NCBI GenBank assembly: GCA_027371665.1
Contig: DAHXMP010000450.1
Coordinates: 1-8,822 of the forward strand
Source: Bacteroidota bacterium
Lineage (GTDB): Bacteria; Bacteroidota; Ignavibacteria; Kapaibacteriales; UBA2268
Direction of reading: 5' to 3'
Length of the DNA: 8,822 nucleotides
Part shown: one piece after another, positions 4,946-8,822 of the stretch
How the letters are laid out: each line of letters begins with the position of its first letter
Numbering within the stretch: the stretch's first letter is position 1
The notes under the pieces: model-generated
Seen by the model: the letters and a program-made list of their open reading frames with translations, nothing else
The model's database searches: none
Told to the model about the DNA's origin: nothing
Program-made: the position numbers and the translations under genes

Positions 4946-6627
4946 TGAAAATAATTTTCACGACATTAATTTTACTTCTTTCTGTAAAATTTTTGTTCTC
5001 TGCTGAAATAGTCATTAATGAAATCCAATACAATCCGGCTGTCAATGAGCCTGAATGGCTTGAACTGTTTAACCCGAATAATTTCCCTGTATCATTAATT
5101 AAATCTTCCCTGAATGATAAGGTCTCGGGATATATCCTGCCTGATTTAAATTTTGTAGCCAATGGATATATTGTTGTAACAAAAGATACATTGAAACTGA
5201 AATCAAGCAGAAATCTCCCCGTTAATACAAAACTTATTCAATCAAACATACCCGTAATGAATAATGACTCTGATATTGTTGTTCTCAGAAATGCCGATTC
5301 AACAGTTCTCGATTCCATCTATTATTACGGAAAGTGGAGCAGGCAGGGAATTTCTCTCGAAAGGAAGCTGTGGAATTTACCGGCAACCGGCAACGATAAT
5401 TTTTTGCAGTGCCAATCAAAAGACAGTTGCACTCCGGGTTCTTATAATAGCGTTACGCCAAGAAAGCACGATGCTTCGGCAGATTCGGTTATTTACAATA
5501 AGCAGGAAGAAAGCTATGAAATCTATTTATCGAATGACGGAATAGATGACATAAGCGATATTTATTGTACCGTTTATTTATATTCCGATATGCAGTTCCC
5601 GGATGATAATAATTATTACGAAACTGTTCAGATTGCACTGCTCGAGCCGGGTGAGATTTACCGTTTTGTACTGAAAAACGCAAATGTTCATGATTTTCTG
5701 AAATCTTACGGAACTTTTTTTGCAATGGTTGTTCTGAATTGTGGTGCGGATGAAAAAAAAGCAAATGATACTCTCGTTACAAAGCAATATTTGGCATATC
5801 CCGTGAAAAGCGTTACCATCAATGAATTTCTTTATGAACCTTTGGATGGGAATGCCGAGTTTATTGAGCTTTTCAATAATTCAGCAGATAAAATTAATCT
5901 CGCAGATTGGTCTGTCAGGGATGGTTCTGAAACTTTTAAGACAAATCCCTTATTAATAAATAGACTTGAAATCGAGCCGCAGGGCTATGCCGTTATCGCC
6001 TGGGATTCGGCTATATTTTATTCATATCCCGAGTTGGTTTGTCAGCCTGGAGTATTTGTAAAAAAATGCAAACTGAACCTGAACAGCAGGGGAGACGATA
6101 TAGTTCTCGCAGACCCCAACGGAAATGTCCATGATTCGCTTTCGTACCTTCCCTCCTGGCACTCGTCAAATTCAGATTCGACAAAAGGTATAAGCCTCGA
6201 AAAATTCTGCCCTGAACTTATTTCTTCAAGTAAAAACTCCTGGTCATCCTGCATTGACCCGGAACATGCCACTCCCGGAAGGAAAAATTCAATTTCGAGA
6301 AATATAGACAGTGTTACATTCCTGAAAACCGAGCCGAATCCTTTTTCACCGTTCAGCAAAGGATTAGATCGGAACACATTAATTACATTCTCTTTGCCTT
6401 GTGCTGAAGCGTTTGTTACAATTAAAGTTTTTGACACGAATGGGCGGCAATTGGCTGTGCTGGCGAATTCTCTACCTGTTTCATCGAAAGGTTCTGTGAT
6501 TTGGGACGGCAAAAATGCACAGGGTTATAATCTCGAAGTCGGTCCCTATATCCTGACATTAGAAGCCACGGACAGGGCAACTGGAAATAAAATTTCCGGC
6601 AAATTATTAGTAGTTATTGGGAAATGA
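4945..6627 (+). CDS. Exported protein with two lamin-tail domains and a FlgD-like C-terminal domain
   Basis: The 560-residue protein starts with a Sec signal peptide (MKIIFTTLIL... to about FLFSA, residues 1-20). Two lamin-tail domains share a layout. The first begins INEIQYNP with EWLELFN (24-44) and ends near CTPGSYNS (162-169). The second begins INEFLYEP with EFIELFN (292-311) and ends near ATPGRKNS (442-449); each has a GISLE motif near its end. Residues about 173-285 between them look like a CARDB/Ig-like beta sandwich. EPNPFSPF (463-470) opens a C-terminal FlgD-like domain with VTIKVFDTNGRQL (491-503), VIWDGKNAQG (518-527) and VGPYILTLEA (532-541), a form often found at the ends of type IX-secreted proteins in this group. 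Lamin-tail domains in bacteria occur on cell-surface proteins and nucleases, but no nuclease domain is visible. ATG 4945 is preferred over the overlapping TTG 4942. Function is unknown; surface adhesion or scaffolding is a guess. Confidence 0.88.
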   Translation: MKIIFTTLILLLSVKFLFSAEIVINEIQYNPAVNEPEWLELFNPNNFPVSLIKSSLNDKVSGYILPDLNFVANGYIVVTKDTLKLKSSRNLPVNTKLIQSNIPVMNNDSDIVVLRNADSTVLDSIYYYGKWSRQGISLERKLWNLPATGNDNFLQCQSKDSCTPGSYNSVTPRKHDASADSVIYNKQEESYEIYLSNDGIDDISDIYCTVYLYSDMQFPDDNNYYETVQIALLEPGEIYRFVLKNANVHDFLKSYGTFFAMVVLNCGADEKKANDTLVTKQYLAYPVKSVTINEFLYEPLDGNAEFIELFNNSADKINLADWSVRDGSETFKTNPLLINRLEIEPQGYAVIAWDSAIFYSYPELVCQPGVFVKKCKLNLNSRGDDIVLADPNGNVHDSLSYLPSWHSSNSDSTKGISLEKFCPELISSSKNSWSSCIDPEHATPGRKNSISRNIDSVTFLKTEPNPFSPFSKGLDRNTLITFSLPCAEAFVTIKVFDTNGRQLAVLANSLPVSSKGSVIWDGKNAQGYNLEVGPYILTLEATDRATGNKISGKLLVVIGK

Positions 6628-6633
6628 AATCTT

Positions 6634-7716
6634 TTAAGATAAAAATGTAGAATATATTTTATCATAATCTTTTCTGACTTTTTCTTCTGTCAAACCGAAT
6701 TGGGAAAGTGAATACTTATGACCGCTTTTTCGGACTTTTTGCTTTTCGAATGTATTATGAATATTTTCCTTGAGTTCAGGAGATGCTTTATAGTCAATAA
6801 ATTGAAGCACTTCATTCATTAAATTTTCAAAATCGAACATCAACCTGTCATATCTCACAATCATAATTTTGTCCTTAGGTATTCTTCCTGCAATATAGTC
6901 GTCATGGAAACGCATGCTCAATTCCAAAAAAGCATTGTATAAACGGTTTATAAATCTTTCCCTTTTTTCCTCAGGTAATTTCCAGAAGCCGAACCTTCCG
7001 TCGAGTACACCTGTAACAAGGCTTAATCCCGAAGGGACAGTTTCTAAAGGGTCTCTAATTGTATACAAAATTTTAGCATCCGTAAAATGTGCTAAAAATT
7101 TCGGCAGTCTGGCACCAAGCGAAAATAATTTAGGTATTATCAGAGAACTGTTTTCACTCACAAGGTTTCTTTTCCAGACTTTCTCAAGCCATTTAAAATC
7201 CCTCTTTGAAGTATCCCTTAGGCTCGGGTCAAACCGAGATAAATAATCTTTTTTTGCAAAAGCAAGGAAAAAGCCGTAAACAAAAAATCCGTCAAAATAT
7301 TTAAAGAGCAAGGCAGGGTCATCCGTTTCGATTGCAGTTAAATTCGTTTCATGTGCGGCATGAATATGGAACCTGGCAGGACTTACTTTTTCCAATCTAG
7401 GGATTAACGGCTTAATAAATTTTTGTAAAGTCAGGGAAGGAAACAGCATTTTCCACAATTGCATTCCAGACCCTATTTTTCCGTTAACGAGAAATCTTTG
7501 CAGAAAAGTTGTACCGCTTCTCGGATTACCAACTATAACAACCGGCTTGTTGATTTTTTGATTACGCAATGACGGGAAGAAAATAATATCAGATATCATC
7601 CCGGCAGATACTAAAAAGCGGAGAAAAATTATGCCGCCGAATGTCAGTGCAGGACCAAAGGGTTTATGAAAATTTGAAACAATTGCAAAATAAGCTTTTA
7701 TTATATTATAGAGCAT
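6634..7716 (-). CDS. PAPS-dependent sulfotransferase family protein (Sulfotransfer_3-like)
   Basis: The 360-residue protein should move a sulfuryl group from PAPS to a hydroxyl or amine of an unknown acceptor. The 5'-phosphosulfate loop is IVGNPRSGTTFLQ (61-73). The 3'-phosphate site is in TIRDPLETVPSGLSL (219-233), with Arg221 and Ser229 eight residues apart as in characterised sulfotransferases. VRYDRLM (287-293) and HKYSLSQFGL (333-342) match the C-terminal pattern of this family. The N-terminus (about 1-46) is hydrophobic with the segment ALTFGGIIFLRFLVSAGM at 23-40, suggesting membrane association. The start ATG has a Shine-Dalgarno-like GAGAGG 5 nt upstream. It begins 13 nt after the 3-oxoacyl-ACP synthase III gene, so a shared transcript and pathway are likely, perhaps sulfation of a lipid or polyketide. 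Its 3' end converges on the lamin-tail gene with 6 nt between. Confidence 0.88.
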   Translation of the reverse strand: MLYNIIKAYFAIVSNFHKPFGPALTFGGIIFLRFLVSAGMISDIIFFPSLRNQKINKPVVIVGNPRSGTTFLQRFLVNGKIGSGMQLWKMLFPSLTLQKFIKPLIPRLEKVSPARFHIHAAHETNLTAIETDDPALLFKYFDGFFVYGFFLAFAKKDYLSRFDPSLRDTSKRDFKWLEKVWKRNLVSENSSLIIPKLFSLGARLPKFLAHFTDAKILYTIRDPLETVPSGLSLVTGVLDGRFGFWKLPEEKRERFINRLYNAFLELSMRFHDDYIAGRIPKDKIMIVRYDRLMFDFENLMNEVLQFIDYKASPELKENIHNTFEKQKVRKSGHKYSLSQFGLTEEKVRKDYDKIYSTFLS

Positions 7717-7721
7717 GAGAA

Positions 7722-7727
7722 CCTCTC
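7722..7727 (-). promoter_or_regulatory. Shine-Dalgarno-like site of the sulfotransferase gene
   Basis: GAGAGG on the minus strand lies 5 nt before the sulfotransferase ATG at 7716, between it and the synthase stop. It is the only good Shine-Dalgarno match I see in front of a gene in this window and supports that start. Confidence 0.45.
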
Positions 7728-7729
7728 GA

Positions 7730-8698
7730 TTAAAAACGAATTATTGCGAAAGCAACCGAAAGGCCTGCTCCGGTTCCTCCTAATATACACAAGTCTCCGC
7801 GTTTCAATTTGCCTTCTTTATGATATATTGCAAGAGTCATAGGAATTGATGCCGCAATGCAATTACCGTAATCTTTAACTATATTAGCGATACTTTCTTT
7901 CCTGAATCCGTAAAATTCTGCGGCTTCAACTGCGTGTCCTGATGCCTGGTGAGGTATTATCCAGTCAAAATCTTCAGCTTTTAATTTGTTTCTTTCAAGT
8001 AAAGTGGTTAAAGTTTTTTTTACCATTCCTAATGCAAGCCTGTAAACCTTAGAACCTTTCATTGAAAACAGGTTATCATCATGTTTTGTCAGTTGCGGAT
8101 TATCCGGTGGATGCTTCGTTCCTGCTCCGCGAAATTCGGTTAACTCGGCACCTTTGTTCCATGTATTCATCTCCCAATCAATAAATACACTGTCTTCTCC
8201 GGGCAGTGACGGCTCAATGACTGCCGCTGCCGCTGCATCACCGAATAAAGCAGCACTGTCAGGTTCATCAAAGTTTCGCCAGGGTGTTCCGGTTTCGGCA
8301 GAAACTATCAGCACCCGCTTGTATGTACCACCGTGAACAAGTGCTGCTGCGGTGTTCAATGCAACAATAAAAGAAAGACAGGTTGCATGGATTGACCAAG
8401 ATGGGATGCTATCAAAGCCTAATGCTCTTTGGATGAAGACCGAACTGTCCGGAATCAATTGCAGGGGCGTTGTAGAGGCATTTAGAATGCAATCGGGTGG
8501 CGGACCTTTTCCTAAAGCATCTTTAGCTGCTTTTGCCGCCATTATATCCATCGGTTCCTCAGCTATCCTTCTTTCCTTTATTCCTGTTCTTGACAAAATC
8601 CAATTTTCACTTTGTTCAATTAAAGGAGCAAGTTCAGCCGACGTCTGCACACGTTGGGGAAGATACAAACCCGTGGATGCAATTTTTATATCAAACAT
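7730..8698 (-). CDS. 3-oxoacyl-ACP synthase III family protein (FabH-like, beta-ketoacyl synthase)
   Basis: The 322-residue thiolase-fold enzyme should condense an acyl-CoA primer with malonyl-ACP or another extender. All three catalytic residues are present: Cys107 in IHATCLSF, His250 in PHQASGHAV and Asn279 in GNCIAASIP. SRTGIKERRIA (36-46), ALFGDAAAAAVIE (150-162) and LGGTGAGLSVAF (306-317) are standard family motifs. The length fits FabH (about 317-330). The GNCIAAS motif differs slightly from the usual GNTSAAS, and the gene is separate from typical fatty-acid biosynthesis genes here. It may therefore be a specialised secondary-pathway paralogue rather than the housekeeping FabH; gene symbol is withheld for that reason. 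It is followed 13 nt later by the sulfotransferase. The start ATG at 8698 has AT-rich upstream DNA and no clear Shine-Dalgarno motif. Confidence 0.9.
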   Translation of the reverse strand: MFDIKIASTGLYLPQRVQTSAELAPLIEQSENWILSRTGIKERRIAEEPMDIMAAKAAKDALGKGPPPDCILNASTTPLQLIPDSSVFIQRALGFDSIPSWSIHATCLSFIVALNTAAALVHGGTYKRVLIVSAETGTPWRNFDEPDSAALFGDAAAAAVIEPSLPGEDSVFIDWEMNTWNKGAELTEFRGAGTKHPPDNPQLTKHDDNLFSMKGSKVYRLALGMVKKTLTTLLERNKLKAEDFDWIIPHQASGHAVEAAEFYGFRKESIANIVKDYGNCIAASIPMTLAIYHKEGKLKRGDLCILGGTGAGLSVAFAIIRF

Positions 8699-8822
8699 TA
8701 ATTTGTCTTTCTCAAATTTTTAAAGTTTTGCATTATTTAAATTTTTATAAATTCTTTAATGATATCTTGAAATAGTTAATATGTAATTATTTTATTAATG
8801 ATTTATTTTATTTTCTTATACA

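Noticed and set aside
6042..6512. 156-codon minus-strand frame inside the lamin-tail gene
   Set aside because: It lies wholly within a well-supported gene and has no recognisable motif.
6629..6640. Short palindrome (ATCTT-TT-AAGAT) between convergent genes
   Set aside because: The 5-bp AT-rich stem with a 2-nt loop is too weak to call a terminator.
8352..8775. Plus-strand frames overlapping the 3-oxoacyl-ACP synthase gene
   Set aside because: They are shadows of the synthase, which has an intact catalytic triad on the minus strand.

Overview
The window is AT-rich DNA that looks like a chromosomal core segment from the Bacteroidota/Chlorobiota (FCB) group, possibly an Ignavibacteria- or Kapabacteria-like lineage. 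The evidence is indirect. Two sites match the Bacteroidota promoter consensus (TAnnTTTG). Shine-Dalgarno motifs are almost absent. One exported protein combines lamin-tail domains with a FlgD-like/type IX-sorting-like C-terminus. The tRNA-secE-nusG order fits too. No phage, transposon, CRISPR or plasmid feature is visible.

Layout. (1) Positions 1-1646, minus strand: a translation/transcription cluster reading tRNA-Tyr(GTA), tRNA-Gly(TCC), tRNA-Gly(CCC), tRNA-Thr(GGT), tRNA-Trp(CCA), secE, nusG. It probably starts at a promoter just upstream of tRNA-Tyr. nusG runs off the left edge and carries an unusual acidic N-terminal extension of about 168 residues. The tuf gene usually found between tRNA-Thr and tRNA-Trp is absent. 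(2) Positions 1828-3677, plus strand: fpr (ferredoxin/flavodoxin-NADP+ reductase), a small lipoprotein and a small helical protein of unknown function, tightly packed. (3) Positions 3687-4352, minus strand: a class I SAM-dependent methyltransferase that converges on the helical protein gene. (4) Positions 4457-6627, plus strand: msrC (free methionine-R-sulfoxide reductase), overlapping by one base an exported protein with two lamin-tail domains. (5) Positions 6634-8698, minus strand: a FabH-like 3-oxoacyl-ACP synthase III followed 13 nt later by a sulfotransferase, a plausible lipid or polyketide tailoring pair. The last 124 nt (8699-8822) are AT-rich upstream sequence in which I see no gene.

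Functionally, block 1 supplies tRNAs, the SecYEG subunit SecE and the elongation factor NusG. Blocks 2 and 4 contain NADPH/redox and oxidative-repair enzymes, each linked to an envelope or exported protein of unknown role. Block 5 is likely a small pathway for a modified acyl product. The most notable items are the NusG extension, the tuf-less tRNA/secE junction and the synthase-sulfotransferase pair. I found no clear evidence of a wholly new multi-gene system.
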